Source of the DNA: Methanothrix sp.
GTDB lineage: Archaea > Halobacteriota > Methanosarcinia > Methanotrichales > Methanotrichaceae
Direction: 5' to 3'
Assembly (NCBI GenBank): GCA_026394565.1
Contig: JAPKYA010000021.1
Coordinates: forward strand, 1 to 32,993
DNA: 32,993 bases
The stretch's first letter is position 1. Every line of letters starts with the position of its first letter. The notes under the pieces are model-generated. The model did no database searches, was not told the origin of the DNA, and saw only the letters and a program-made list of their open reading frames with translations. Positions 15,912-26,300 of this stretch are shown in pieces. Position numbers and translations under genes: made by a program.

Positions 15912-15987
15912 TTTTCGTTCACCTCCAAATCCAGCTTTCCGGCTCTATTGAATAAACCAAGCTAATAACTATACATCAATTCAACTA

Positions 15988-15997
15988 TATCGCGATA
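15988..15997. promoter_or_regulatory. Palindrome upstream of the His-rich gene
   Basis: TATCGCGATA is a perfect 10-bp palindrome about 77 bases before the His-rich start, just upstream of a TATA-like GTATAGTTATTAG on the minus strand. Its position fits an operator for a metal-responsive regulator. The rest of the gap between the His-rich gene and the ABC ATPase (15998-16278) is AT-rich and shows no gene. Confidence 0.3.
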
Positions 15998-16278
15998 ACA
16001 GTTCACTTGCAGATTACAGCGTAATAATAGGAGCGTCGTGATCAAGTCGTTTAGTCTATCAGATATTGTGATTTTCTCTCCGACCTGAGAATTTAAGAGC
16101 ATCTGACAAGCTCTCTTTTTAAAATTTATCTGCATGAGTTAAATAGGATACGTCTCCTGTATATATTATCGCCATCATTCTTGATGAAATTGGGAAAAAT
16201 AAGAGCTTTTTTTTACAATAGACGATATTTCCAATGTAGTAGCAATATTTAATATTATGAGATCCAATTGGTCTACTA

Positions 16279-17214
16279 ATGGTTATGCTCGATATAATAA
16301 ACCTCAGAACGCATTTCCCCTCCCCGGACGGCCTGGTGAAAGCCGTGGATGCGGTCGATCTGCAAATTGAAAAGAGGGAGCGATTGGGTCTGATCGGCGA
16401 GACGGGCTGCGGAAAGACGGTACTTGGCATGTCCATCATCCGTCTGCTCCAGCCTTCCACCAGGGTCCAAGGTCGAATAATCTACAACGGAAGAGATCTG
16501 CTGGAACTCAATGAGAAAGAGATGAGACTTCTTCGGGGAAAGGAGATCGCCATGATCCTGCAAAATCCCACCACCTCGCTCAATCCCGTGCTAAAGGTGG
16601 GAGATCAGATTGCAGAGGTACTCCAGCTGCACATGGGCCTTGATAAAAGGGAAGCGAAAGCCAAAGCCGTGCAGATGCTGGCCGCGACAATGATTCCAGA
16701 GGCCTCAAAGAGAGCAGATCAGTATCCTCATGAGCTTTCAGGCGGCATGAAGGAGAGAGTCATGATCGCCATGGGACTGGCCGGCCAGCCTTCCTTCGTC
16801 ATAGCCGATGAGCCCACCAAGGGCCTTGATGTCGGGACCAAGTCTGAGATTGTCAGGCTCATCCGAGATATGACCACTGACCGATCCATGCTCATGATAA
16901 CCCACGATCTGGCCGCGGCAGGAGAGATCTGCGATCGCATCGCGGTTATGTATGCGGGAGAGCTCTTGGAGGAAGCATCTGCAAAGACCATTCTTAGCGA
17001 CCCCCAGCATCCATACACGCAGGGCTTCATTCAATCTCTGCCCAGCCGAGGGTTGCAGCCCATACCCGGATCCAGCCCTTCTCTAATCGATCCGCCCCAG
17101 GGCTGCAGATTCCATCCCCGCTGCCCTAAGGCTATGGAAATCTGCAAGAAAGAGCATCCACCGATGATAAAATTGGATAACGGACATTTTGCGAGGTGTT
17201 TCTTATGCGCCTGA
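16279..17214 (+). CDS. Peptide/nickel-type ABC transporter ATP-binding protein (OppD/DppD/NikD)
   Basis: The product is 311 residues. The Walker A GETGCGKT is at residues 40-47, the Q-loop near LQNPTTSLNP, the signature LSGGMKERV near 152, and Walker B FVIADEPTKG directly after. The switch histidine is in MITHDLAAA. The C-terminal extension with GCRFHPRCPKAMEICKKEHPP is the Cys-rich oligopeptide/dipeptide/nickel domain. It energises uptake through an Opp/Nik permease pair, but no permease or binding protein lies here. The partner ATPase gene overlaps its end by 10 bases. Confidence 0.9.
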   Translation: MVMLDIINLRTHFPSPDGLVKAVDAVDLQIEKRERLGLIGETGCGKTVLGMSIIRLLQPSTRVQGRIIYNGRDLLELNEKEMRLLRGKEIAMILQNPTTSLNPVLKVGDQIAEVLQLHMGLDKREAKAKAVQMLAATMIPEASKRADQYPHELSGGMKERVMIAMGLAGQPSFVIADEPTKGLDVGTKSEIVRLIRDMTTDRSMLMITHDLAAAGEICDRIAVMYAGELLEEASAKTILSDPQHPYTQGFIQSLPSRGLQPIPGSSPSLIDPPQGCRFHPRCPKAMEICKKEHPPMIKLDNGHFARCFLCA

Positions 17215-17910
17215 TCGAGATTTTAGACCTCAAGAAGTACTATGCTTCGGGAATGATCAACAAGCAAATATACAAAAGCAGTAGATGGCGTTTCATTCCA
17301 GATCGAGCGAGGCGAAACCCTGGGCCTGGTGGGAGAGAGCGGCTGCGGAAAGACCACAGTGGGCCGCCTGCTTCTCCGGCTGATTGAGCCCACCTCGGGC
17401 AGCATATTTTTCGATGGGACGGAAATAACCAAATTGGATCGAGGGGAGATGAGGGCAGTCAGGCCCAGGATGCAGATGATCTTTCAGGACCCGGAGTCCT
17501 CTTTAGATCCCAGGATGCGCATAGGTGAGTGCATAGCCGAGCCCTTCCGGCTGGGGCTGCGGGGAAAGATAAGCCGCCGTGAGATGAGAGAAAAGGTTTT
17601 AGAGCTGGTAGATCTCGTAGGCTTGAACCCGGAGCATGTGAACCGTTTTCCCTACCAGCTCAGCGGCGGGCAGAACCAGAGGGTCGTCCTGGCCAGAATC
17701 CTGGCCGTAAACCCGGAGTTCATTGTCGCGGATGAGCCTACGGCTTCTCTGGATGTATCAGTGCAGGCCCAGATCCTGCGGCTCATAATGGATCTGAAGA
17801 GTGAATTTGGCTTGACCATGCTATTCATATCCCATGATATGGAGGTTATAAGACATCTGAGCGACCGGATTGCGGTCATGGAAAAGGGAAAGGTAATCAA
17901 TACGGCCTAA
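17205..17910 (+). pseudogene. Peptide/nickel-type ABC ATPase (OppF/DppF/NikE), frameshifted and short
   Basis: Translation from ATG 17205 gives MRLIEILDLKKYYASG and NKQIYK, then the frame is lost at AAAA (17274-17277). Dropping one A restores [20 protein letters not shown] and the P-loop GESGCGKT. The signature [14 protein letters not shown], Walker [13 protein letters not shown] and switch FISHDMEVI follow to the stop at 17910. The repaired protein is about 234 residues and ends at [10 protein letters not shown], without the usual C-terminal Opp domain. Either a sequence error or a real mutation explains the shift. The missing C-terminal domain is a second sign of decay. Confidence 0.8.
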
Positions 17911-19420
17911 GGATATCTGCTGATTGCTGCCGAGAGGAATACTACAATTAATAGTAATAAAAATGCCATATATTTTTTGCTTTTCACTTCCGGCTCGACA
18001 TCTGCTTTGCCCGTCCCATTCAATGCATCTACTTTCCCCGTCTCGTTCAATGCAGTGGACGTCGGATCGCTCAGGTTCTCTGCTTTCTCTGCTCCTACCT
18101 CAATCTCAAGTGCCCGCGTGCTCGTGTGGTATTCATTTCCCCGCACATCGCGATAGCTTATTTCAGTGGAGGGAAGACGGATGATTCCCGGCTTGGTGCA
18201 GAGTAGCTGGTATTCTTTAAAATAAGTCCCATTGGGTGAGAGCATAAGCGATTCATTAGCACTTCCTGAAATTAGCTCGGTTCCCTCCGGTACCAACTCC
18301 TGCAAAAAGACCACCGCTTTTTTATTTCCAGTATTGGCAAGCTCCATTAAAACAGCAACCACACTTCCAGATTCTACCTTAGTGGGACTGACGCTTCTTT
18401 TTACTTCGATTAGCGGCCCAAAGACATCTACCACAGGCCTCTCGGAACGGACTGTGTAGCTCATGCCGTCCCAACTGTATCGGGCCTCTGCATCCGGCAG
18501 GACTTGGCCCACACCCGGCCTTTTAGCCTCGATGCGGTAGCTTTCCGTTATCGCCTCACCTGGAGACAGGTTAAGCTTCCAGCTCAAAGAGGAATTGGTG
18601 CAAAAGCCGGATCCTGTCGAGTCGGAGAGGGTGAGTGCCATGGTCCTATTTCCCGAGTTTCTCAAGGAGTTGATGACGTAGTAGCTTTTCTGGAAATCCT
18701 GTATTTCTTCTACCCTCTTGTGCAACTGGAGGGGATCGGATATGCGAAAGGTAGCTCCCCCCAGGATTCGTAAGCGTTTCCCTCTGGGCCGGAGTACTCA
18801 GCATGGGCTCTGATCTCCAAATCAGTAGGTTCAGGAAAATAGGGTGCCTTTAGATTTATTTTAATGTTATCTATCTCGCGGGTGTTTTTCTTTTTGTCCC
18901 AGACTCTTCCTGCCCCCACCACAGGTATACTGTATCCTGCGTTCACAAGGGGCGGTATGGAGTCCAGAATGATCCTCAAATTCTCGGCATCAACTATTCC
19001 TTTATTCTCGATATGCAATTGCATCCTCATCTCATCGCCACACTGGAAAATATCCCTCCCCCCAATCAAGATGAGAGATATCTCGGCTGCTGCCGGAAGC
19101 TGCATACGTATTTTGGCAGAAGGGTCATCCTGGATATCTCCCCTGACAATCTGCTCGGCGGTAACTTTTATGGAATCGTTCAGAGAGAACCATTCTCCAG
19201 CCTGCAAGGCCCGACTGGCAATGATAATATTATCCTTTTGCAGCTCTATAAGTACCTTGGAGGCCCCGGAATTTTCTATTGAAAAGTCGGCCAACTTTGT
19301 GGTGTAGTCCTCTAAAAGCAAGGCCTCCCCCCAGTGAAGCTCTCCGCTTATTCCCTCATTCCAGACGACGGCCTGAGCGGTAGAGGCTATTGCCAGCAAT
19401 ATTAATAAATATTTAAGCAT
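17907..19420 (-). pseudogene. Secreted surface protein, split by a frameshift in a G6 run
   Basis: The N-terminal part starts at ATG 19420 with a signal peptide (MLKYLLILLAIASTAQA) and beta-rich domains and ends in the wrong frame as ELPFAYPIPSS near 18710. The C-terminal part continues in another frame as GATFRISDPLQLHKRVEEIQ and runs to 17907. It contains a DUF11/CARDB-like segment (VKRSVSPTKVESGSVVAVLMELANTGNKK), glycosylation sequons, and a final membrane helix (MAFLLLLIVVFLSAAI). Joined, the protein is about 500 residues. The change occurs at six G in TGG GGG GAG (around plus-strand 18759-18764). It follows the gene ending at 19422 with one base between, so the two form an operon. Phase variation, -1 slippage, sequence error and true decay are all possible. 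Confidence 0.72.
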
Positions 19421-19421
19421 A

Positions 19422-20327
19422 TTAATGTCTTAGCATAAGATAAACAGCTACAATCACCAGAATGGCATAGAGGTAAATTTTATCGCTATCCTGCAGAGCG
19501 CCTCCGGTCAGAGGATTTGCCTCGTCTGCGTAAGAGGTCCTTTCCGGCAAATTTTTCGTTCTCGGCTCAGCCTTGGTTATGCTTTTTGAGGCAACTTCAT
19601 TTGTGCTGCTTGCCGTCTCATTTGTCCCGGTATCATTTGTCAAGCCGGATTTTTCGATTGCATTCCCCTTTGCTAGCGAAGCTGTCTCTTTCTTTTCTGC
19701 AGAAAATACGGCCTTTTCCGGCTGCGGTGCGCTTTGCTTTGCGTCAAAGGATATACCTTGCGACGCATAAAAAACTACGGCGTCATCTCTTGTGACCGTT
19801 ATTTTTTTGGTCTTCTCATACTCCATCATTGTGTCCTTATCCTGCCATCTCACGGATAGGTTATGTACCCCCTCTTCCAGCTTTATCGTGCCAAGTTCAG
19901 ATGTGCTGTCCTTGCCGACCTCCTTGCTCTTCTCGAAGCTGTCATCCACATAAAGGTAGGCCTCCAAATCGTTGCGGTTCTCATTGGTCAGCTTTACGGA
20001 TATCTCGAACTTCTCCGGGGCCTCGTGTGCAGATGTGTAGAGGTTGACGGATGTCTCATTCTGGATATCCTTGAGCTCTTCCATCTCGAATGATCTCTTG
20101 ACATCCTCATCCCACCAGGTAATCTTGAAACGGTGAGGCCCACTGGAGAGTGGATAGCTATTGATCTTCAATTCAGAATCCGAGGAGAGCTCTTTGGTGT
20201 CCATGAGCTCGGAATCTATGAATAGAGATACCTTAAGGCGCTCATTATCCTTATTGGAGACATAGACATGAGACGGTGATTCTTTCGATACTTGCAGGAA
20301 AGGGGCTGGGCCACATATCAGTTCCAT
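19422..20327 (-). CDS. Surface protein with two tandem beta-domains and a C-terminal anchor
   Basis: The product is 301 residues. Residues of about 20-85 and 105-175 form two related domains: VSLFIDSELMDTKEL / FKITWWDED and AYLYVDDSFEKSKEV / LSVRWQDKD. A Ser/Thr/Asn/Lys-rich stalk of about 90 residues follows, then one membrane helix (IYLYAILVIVAVYLML). No signal peptide is visible at the predicted start, which is odd for a protein of this layout; the true start may have been lost. An AAGGGG motif lies before the ATG. It leads a minus-strand operon with the split surface gene. Confidence 0.72.
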   Translation of the reverse strand: MELICGPAPFLQVSKESPSHVYVSNKDNERLKVSLFIDSELMDTKELSSDSELKINSYPLSSGPHRFKITWWDEDVKRSFEMEELKDIQNETSVNLYTSAHEAPEKFEISVKLTNENRNDLEAYLYVDDSFEKSKEVGKDSTSELGTIKLEEGVHNLSVRWQDKDTMMEYEKTKKITVTRDDAVVFYASQGISFDAKQSAPQPEKAVFSAEKKETASLAKGNAIEKSGLTNDTGTNETASSTNEVASKSITKAEPRTKNLPERTSYADEANPLTGGALQDSDKIYLYAILVIVAVYLMLRH

Positions 20328-20419
20328 ACTGATGACGCCCCTTAAATAATATTCGGTAAAGAAAAGATAACATTAAGTGTTATTATTTAATTAACCAAAC
20401 GAAAAGATTATCTAAGGGG

Positions 20420-20818
20420 ATGATGAACGGAGATAATATAGAGGATGAGATCTTGACCGATATAGCCATCCAGCTTCTGGTATTGGAGGGCGTACCCTTT
20501 CTGGCGTTCGTTTATTATCTGCTGCATAAGAAGCAGATGTATCTTTTGGAGAAGGGAATTGAAGAAAAAGACGACAAAAAAATAAGATCCGAACGCAGGA
20601 CCATCAATGGACTCTTCTTAACACTGGCCGGGGCCTCCATGATTCTCGCTCCAAACTTTGCCGCTCTGGCAGGCATTGAGGCGCACCTCTCCTTCGAGCT
20701 TCTCCTGGCTAACCTGGTGGTTCTCTGTGCTGGAACGGCAATGATAATCGGCGGAGAGCTGATCAAGTATAAGGCCAGCCTTGCCAAGGATCGAGATGGA
20801 TTGGTGGAATTGAAATAG
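20420..20818 (+). CDS. Small integral membrane protein (DUF6249-like)
   Basis: The product is 132 residues with three hydrophobic segments: LLVLEGVPFLAFVYYLL near 18-34, NGLFLTLAGASMILAPNFAALAG near 63-85, and LLLANLVVLCAGTAMIIGG near 93-111. A charged connector (HKKQMYLLEKGIEEKDDKKIRSERR) separates the first two. The HKKQMYLLEKGI pattern resembles the DUF6249 family; function is unknown. The gene is divergent from the surface-protein operon across a 92-base AT-rich gap (20328-20419) that must hold both promoters. Confidence 0.65.
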   Translation: MMNGDNIEDEILTDIAIQLLVLEGVPFLAFVYYLLHKKQMYLLEKGIEEKDDKKIRSERRTINGLFLTLAGASMILAPNFAALAGIEAHLSFELLLANLVVLCAGTAMIIGGELIKYKASLAKDRDGLVELK

Positions 20819-20914
20819 AAACCAATTTCATAACATTATATCTAAAGAATTTATTAACAAAAGAGACTTATATTTGAATTGTTCTAATAAGTGAGACTAA
20901 TGAGAGGAATAGAT

Positions 20915-22027
20915 ATGAAGATGCAGTTAGTTTCAGCTATGCTGATTCTGCCATTGGTGGCATTGCTCCTCTGCGGCCCCTGCGGGGCGACAGAGTATCC
21001 ATTGACCATCAACGACTCTGCGGGCAGAAATGTGACATTCCAAATGCCTGTGGAGAGGATAATAGTATTGAATAGTAATGCTGCAGAGGCGCTGGAGGCC
21101 TTAGGAGCAGGAGACAGGATCGTAGGTGTCGTCGATACCGTTCAGAAATTGAGCTGGTACTTCCCTGATCTAAAGAAGAAAACACTTGTGGGCAAATGGA
21201 GCGCGCCTGACTACGAGACCATAGCACAGATTGCCAAAGGAAGCGAGGATCGCATCACTCCCAATATCGTTATCATTGGCTATGCATCCGGCACCCTTGG
21301 CGGCAAATCCTATGGCGTGGACGCGGTTTCAGAGGGTTTGAAGTCCTTCCCGGAAATTACCGTGTTAGCACTTGATTGCTACAAGGAAGCTACTCTCGAT
21401 AAGGATCTTGCCAAACTGGGAATGATCTTAGGGAAAGAGGAGAATGCTGAGAAGCTTATCGCCTGGAGAAAAGCCAAGAAAGATGCTGTGACGAATGCTG
21501 TCAGCGGGCTTTCTCTGCCCAAGGTCTATGCAGAAGGAACCCAGTCACTCAAGACAAACGGTGCACCATCGGAGATAGACAAGAATATCAGGCTTGCAGG
21601 TGGGTTCAATATATATGGATCTTCTAAACAGGAGTCCTTTACCACAACCTGGGAGGATGTGATTACCAAGAATCCCGATATCATACTACGTCTCAAGTCC
21701 GATGACATGATGGGCTGGGGTGTCTCGCCATCGACTGAGGCATTATCCGCGGAAGTCGTTCGAAACGAGATACTCTCCAGAACCGGCGCAGCGGCTATAT
21801 CTGCCATAAAACCCTCTAAAGACGAGGACAAGAAAGTCTGGATTGTCTGGTACAACATGGTCTTTGGACCGGATAACGTTGTGGGATTGACCTATATGGC
21901 CAAGCTCTTTCATCCGGAGATAGATCTCGATCCCGTATCCGTTTATAATGAGTGGCTTGATTTTGTAGGCGTCAAGTATCCCGAGGGAAGGACCTTCGTC
22001 TACCCGGAGTTGGAGAGTGCTAGTTAA
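20915..22027 (+). CDS. ABC transporter substrate-binding protein, iron/cobalamin type (BtuF/FecB-like)
   Basis: I place the start at ATG 20915, six bases behind GAGAGGA; a GTG at 20891 would add eight residues ahead of the signal peptide (MKMQLVSAMLILPLVALLLC). The mature protein, about 340 residues, has the class III binding-protein layout: NDSAGRNVTFQMPVERIIVL, ALEALGAGDRIVGVV, GKWSAPDYETIAQI, and C-terminal VWYNMVFGPDNVVGLTYMAKLFHPEID. It delivers a metal chelate or corrinoid to the permease encoded next. The decayed gene at 31974-32847 is a relative. The ligand cannot be told from sequence. Confidence 0.88.
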   Translation: MKMQLVSAMLILPLVALLLCGPCGATEYPLTINDSAGRNVTFQMPVERIIVLNSNAAEALEALGAGDRIVGVVDTVQKLSWYFPDLKKKTLVGKWSAPDYETIAQIAKGSEDRITPNIVIIGYASGTLGGKSYGVDAVSEGLKSFPEITVLALDCYKEATLDKDLAKLGMILGKEENAEKLIAWRKAKKDAVTNAVSGLSLPKVYAEGTQSLKTNGAPSEIDKNIRLAGGFNIYGSSKQESFTTTWEDVITKNPDIILRLKSDDMMGWGVSPSTEALSAEVVRNEILSRTGAAAISAIKPSKDEDKKVWIVWYNMVFGPDNVVGLTYMAKLFHPEIDLDPVSVYNEWLDFVGVKYPEGRTFVYPELESAS

Positions 22028-22110
22028 ATCTCAAAGCCAACCATTCCTTTTTTTCGGGATTTATGATTAAGTAATACATAATCCAAAATGCTTATCAATA
22101 ATGACTTAAA

Positions 22111-23196
22111 TTGCAAAATGAGATGTCCTCTGGAATTTCCGCCAAAAATGTCTTGCTGAGGGAGAAGTACCAGCGGTTCGTGGGCAGAAAGATGCTCTTT
22201 CTCATCCTCCTCGTGATGGGAATCGTTCTCCTGGCGGGGGTGGCCGCAACTTTGGGTTCTGCCAATATCAGCGTCCTGGACGTCTATTCTGCCATTTTAT
22301 CCAGGTTCTTCCCGGGCAGCTTTCAAACGTCCTGGTTTGCGGACACCATCGTTTGGGGACTGCGGCTGCACCGCATTCTTCTGTCCATCGTAGCAGGAAT
22401 GGGTCTCGCTATTGCCGGTGCCGTGATGCAGGGCATCCTCAAGAATCCCCTGGCCAGCCCCTTCACATTGGGAATCTCTTCCGCAGCCAGCTTTGGAGCG
22501 GCTCTGGCCATAATCTTGGGCGCCGGTTTTGTGGGGGGCGAGTGGATGATAATCGGCAATGCCTTTGTCTTCACACTGCTCGCCTCCATGACCGTCTACG
22601 GCCTGGCCAAATACAAGGGCATCACTCCCGAGACCATGATTTTGGCAGGCATCGCCATCATGTACCTCTTTCAGGCCATGACCTCCTTCCTGCAGTATGT
22701 GGGACATGCGGAGCAGGTGCAAGAGGTGGTCTTCTGGATGATGGGTTCTATGGGCCGCTCATCCTGGGATAAGGTCTGGATTGTGACTGCGGTCATAGCC
22801 ATCTGCTTTCCCTATCTCTTGCTCAAATCCTGGGACATCAATGCCCTGGGCGCCGGGGACGAGACGGCCACCAGCCTGGGAGTGAACGTGGAAAAGACGC
22901 GGGTCATCTGCATGATGGCGGTCTCGCTTATAACGGCAAGCGTGATCTGCTTTACAGGAACTATAGGTTTCATCGGCCTGGTCTCGCCTCACATCACGCG
23001 CATGGTCATCGGCGGAGATCACAGGTTCTTGCTGCCCGCCTCGGCCCTGGTGGGCGGACTGCTTTTGCTCGCGGCCGATACCGCAGCGCGAACCATCCTG
23101 GCCCCAGTGATCCTGCCCGTAGGTATAATGACCGCCTTCCTGGGAGTGCCGTTCTTCGTCTACCTGTTCATGAAGCGAAAGAAAGAATTCTGGTGA
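22111..23196 (+). CDS. FecCD/BtuC-family ABC transporter permease
   Basis: The product is 361 residues with a TTG start (an ATG at 22123 is the alternative). About ten membrane helices are visible. The family signatures RLHRILLSIVAGMGLAIAGA, MQGILKNPLASPFTLGIS and FIGLVSPHITRMVIGGDHR are present, the last being the ATPase coupling region. It forms a homodimeric channel for iron chelates, haem or cobalamin, with the binding protein encoded before it. The usual third gene, an ATPase of the BtuD/FecE type, is not next to it. Confidence 0.92.
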   Translation: MQNEMSSGISAKNVLLREKYQRFVGRKMLFLILLVMGIVLLAGVAATLGSANISVLDVYSAILSRFFPGSFQTSWFADTIVWGLRLHRILLSIVAGMGLAIAGAVMQGILKNPLASPFTLGISSAASFGAALAIILGAGFVGGEWMIIGNAFVFTLLASMTVYGLAKYKGITPETMILAGIAIMYLFQAMTSFLQYVGHAEQVQEVVFWMMGSMGRSSWDKVWIVTAVIAICFPYLLLKSWDINALGAGDETATSLGVNVEKTRVICMMAVSLITASVICFTGTIGFIGLVSPHITRMVIGGDHRFLLPASALVGGLLLLAADTAARTILAPVILPVGIMTAFLGVPFFVYLFMKRKKEFW

Positions 23197-23350
23197 AAGC
23201 ATATTATAATTATTTACATGATAATTATAAGATATTTATCTCAATAATAACACTACTACCAAAATGATTATTAATATAGAGCATTTAACTCAGATTAGTT
23301 CATACCAATCCCTTAGGATATTCCACGAATCATTATTTTGGAGGCAATAA

Positions 23351-26300
23351 ATGAAGATCATAACTATTACCTGGAGCAGCGAGCTGCCCCTCTTGCTGCA
23401 AGGTGCCAAGGAGGGCGGACTGGACCTGGAGGCCTGGTCAGCCTCACAGTTCGCCGATCCTCAGGATCTGGAAAAATGTCTCGAATCGCTGAAAAATGCC
23501 CAACTCATCTTGCTCCATCCCTCCAGCGATGCCTGTTGGGATGAGATCGTTCCCGCGCTGGATCCCAAATCACTCGTGATCTCCTTCGGACGGGACCCCT
23601 CCCACTGGGCTCTTTCCACCGTCTCCCTGGAAATAACCACCACGGTTAACAGGTACATCCTCTTCGGCGGTCCAAATAACTACAAAAACATGCTCAAATA
23701 CGTCTGCAACAAAGCCCTGGGCATTGATTGCGACTATGAGCCGCCCCAGGAATTGCTCTGGCAGGGCCTCTATCATCCCCGCTCCCAGACTCCTTTCTCA
23801 AGCCTGGAGGAGTACCTGCAGTGGCGCGGCCCAATAGAGCGCCCAACCGTCGGCATAATATTCTCCAGAACCTACTGGGCCAATGGAGACCTGGCCGTAG
23901 TCGATGCCCTGATCACGGAATTGGAGACGGAGTTTTCTGTACTTCCTGCCTTCTGCTTCGGCATGGGGGACAAGGATCTTGGCGCCTGGTCCAGCGGCGA
24001 GGTGGCAGAGAGGTTCTTCATGGGCAGGATCGACGCCCTCATCAACCTCCTGCCCGTCTTCCGGTCCCGAAACATGGCACAGTCCATCGACACCCTGAAG
24101 CAGTTGGACGTCCCTGTTTTTCATCCCCTCATGGCCTATCATAAGACGGAAGAGGAGTGGCAGAAAGACATCCACGGCCTCTCCGGCAGCGAGGTGGGCT
24201 GGTCGGTGGCCATGCCCGAGTTCGAGGGCGTTATTGAGCCGATCATCATCGGCGTGACTGATAAGTCCGTGAGCGATGGGGCCCTGATAGAGCGGCATGT
24301 GCCGATCCCTGAGCGCCTCTCCAAGGTCTGTCGGCGCGTCTCCCGCTGGATTTCTCTCAAGAATAAGCCTGTCGCAGAGAGAAGAGTGGCCTTCATCCTG
24401 CACAATAACCCCTGCGTCTCGGTGGAGTCATCGGTAGGCGGAGGCGCACATCTGGACACTCTGGAGAGCGTGGCCCGCATCATGAACCAAATGGCCGAGG
24501 CTGGTTACTCACTTGAAAATATTCCCGAGACGGGAAAGCAGTTGATTGAAACCATCATGGACCGAAAAGCCGTCTCCGAGTTCCGCTGGACGCCCATCGA
24601 AGAGATTGTGGCCAAGGGCGGCGCCCTGGCCTATCAGAGCAAAGAGGAGTATGAGAAATGGTTCAACATGCTCACGCCCCAGGTTAGAAACCGCGTCTGT
24701 GAGGCCTGGGGGCGCCCCCCCGGCGAAGAGAAGGACGGCATTCCTCCCGCCATGCTCTACCAGGGAAAGATCGTAATAACCGGCGTGCAGTACGGCCATG
24801 CCCTGGTCTGCGCTCAGCCGAAGAGGGGATGCGCTGGAGCACGCTGCGACGGCCAGGTCTGTAAGATTCTGCACGATCCTGAGGTCCCGCCCACTCATCA
24901 ATATCTGGCCACCTACCACTACATCGAGCACGATTTCAAAGCTGATGTGATCGTGCACGTTGGAACGCACGGAAACCTGGAATTCTTGCCCGGCAAGTCC
25001 GTCGGCCTCTCCGGCGACTGCTACCCGGACATAGGCATAGGCGACATGCCTCATCTCTACATCTACAACTCAGACAATCCGCCAGAGGGAACCATCGCCA
25101 AGCGGCGCAGCTACGCCGTCCTGGTGGATCACATGCAAACCGTGATGACCGACTCAGATCTTTATGGAGAGCTGAAGGAGCTGGAGGACAAAATCGCCGA
25201 GTACAACCGGGCCAGGGTCTCAGACGGAGGAAGAGCGCATGCTCTGGAGCATATCATCCTCGGCCTCCTGGAGAAGAGCAACCTGGCCAAAGAGATTCGG
25301 CTTGAAAAATTGACTGCATCTGGAGCCAGCTTCGAGGAGATCCTGGAGCGGGCGCACGATAAGATCTCGCAGCTCTACAACACGCAAATACCGGACGGCA
25401 TGCACATCTTCGGCCTTCTGCCCGAGGGCGAGAGACGCCGGGAGATGGTGCGAGCCATCCTGCGGCCTGAGGTCAGAAAGGCCGCGGCAGAACTGCTCGG
25501 CAAAGAGGTTACCACCAGGATGGAGGATCTGCAGGAGCTGGACATGCTCTCCAAGGATCTCATCTCTGCTATGATGCAGGACGATGCCGGCCATGAAGCC
25601 TTGACTGCCGTCCTGGTGGCTAGGGGACTGAAGTGGAGCGGCTCCCTCTCAGCTCTGCGGGATCGGGTGGAGGAACTCTGCCGGCGGCTGGAGGCTTCCC
25701 AAGAGATGCAAAGCCTCTTGCACGGATTCTCGGGAGGCTTCATCGAGCCGGGGCCGTCCGGCCTCATCACTAAAGGAAAGATCGAGGTCCTGCCCACGGG
25801 CCGAAACTTCTTCTCCCTGGACCCCGCAGCCGTTCCTACAGATGCTGCCTGGATGGTGGGAAGAAAGCTCGCCGATAGCCTTATTGAGAAGTATCAAAAG
25901 GAGCAGGGCCGCATTCCCGAGAACGTGGCCATGTTCTGGATGGCGGGGGATGCGATGTACGCCGATGGCGAGCAGATGGCGCAGATGTTCTATCTGATCG
26001 GCGTCCAGCCCGTCTGGAAGGGCGGACGGCTGAAGGGCTACCGGATCATCCCCCTGGATGAACTTGGCCGGCCCAGAATCGATCTGACAGTGCGGGTCAG
26101 CGGCATCATCCGCGACTGCTTCTACAACTGCATCGAGATCATGGACCAGGCCATAAAAGAGGTCGCGCTGCAAGAGGAGCCACCGGAGATGAATTTCTTG
26201 CGCAAGCACGATCTGGAGAACGGCTCCACCCCTCGCATCTATGCCAGCCGTCCGGGAACCTACGGCAATGGCGTCAGCCTGGCCGTCTACACCTCGGCCT

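Noticed and set aside
15723..15965. Plus-strand open frame rich in Met, Phe and Val that looks like a membrane protein
   Set aside because: It is the antisense of the His-rich gene (His codons CAT/CAC read backwards give Met and Val) and begins inside the IS630 end.
22297..23202. Long minus-strand frames opposite the FecCD permease and cobN
   Set aside because: They are composition-driven antisense frames; the sense proteins match their families end to end.
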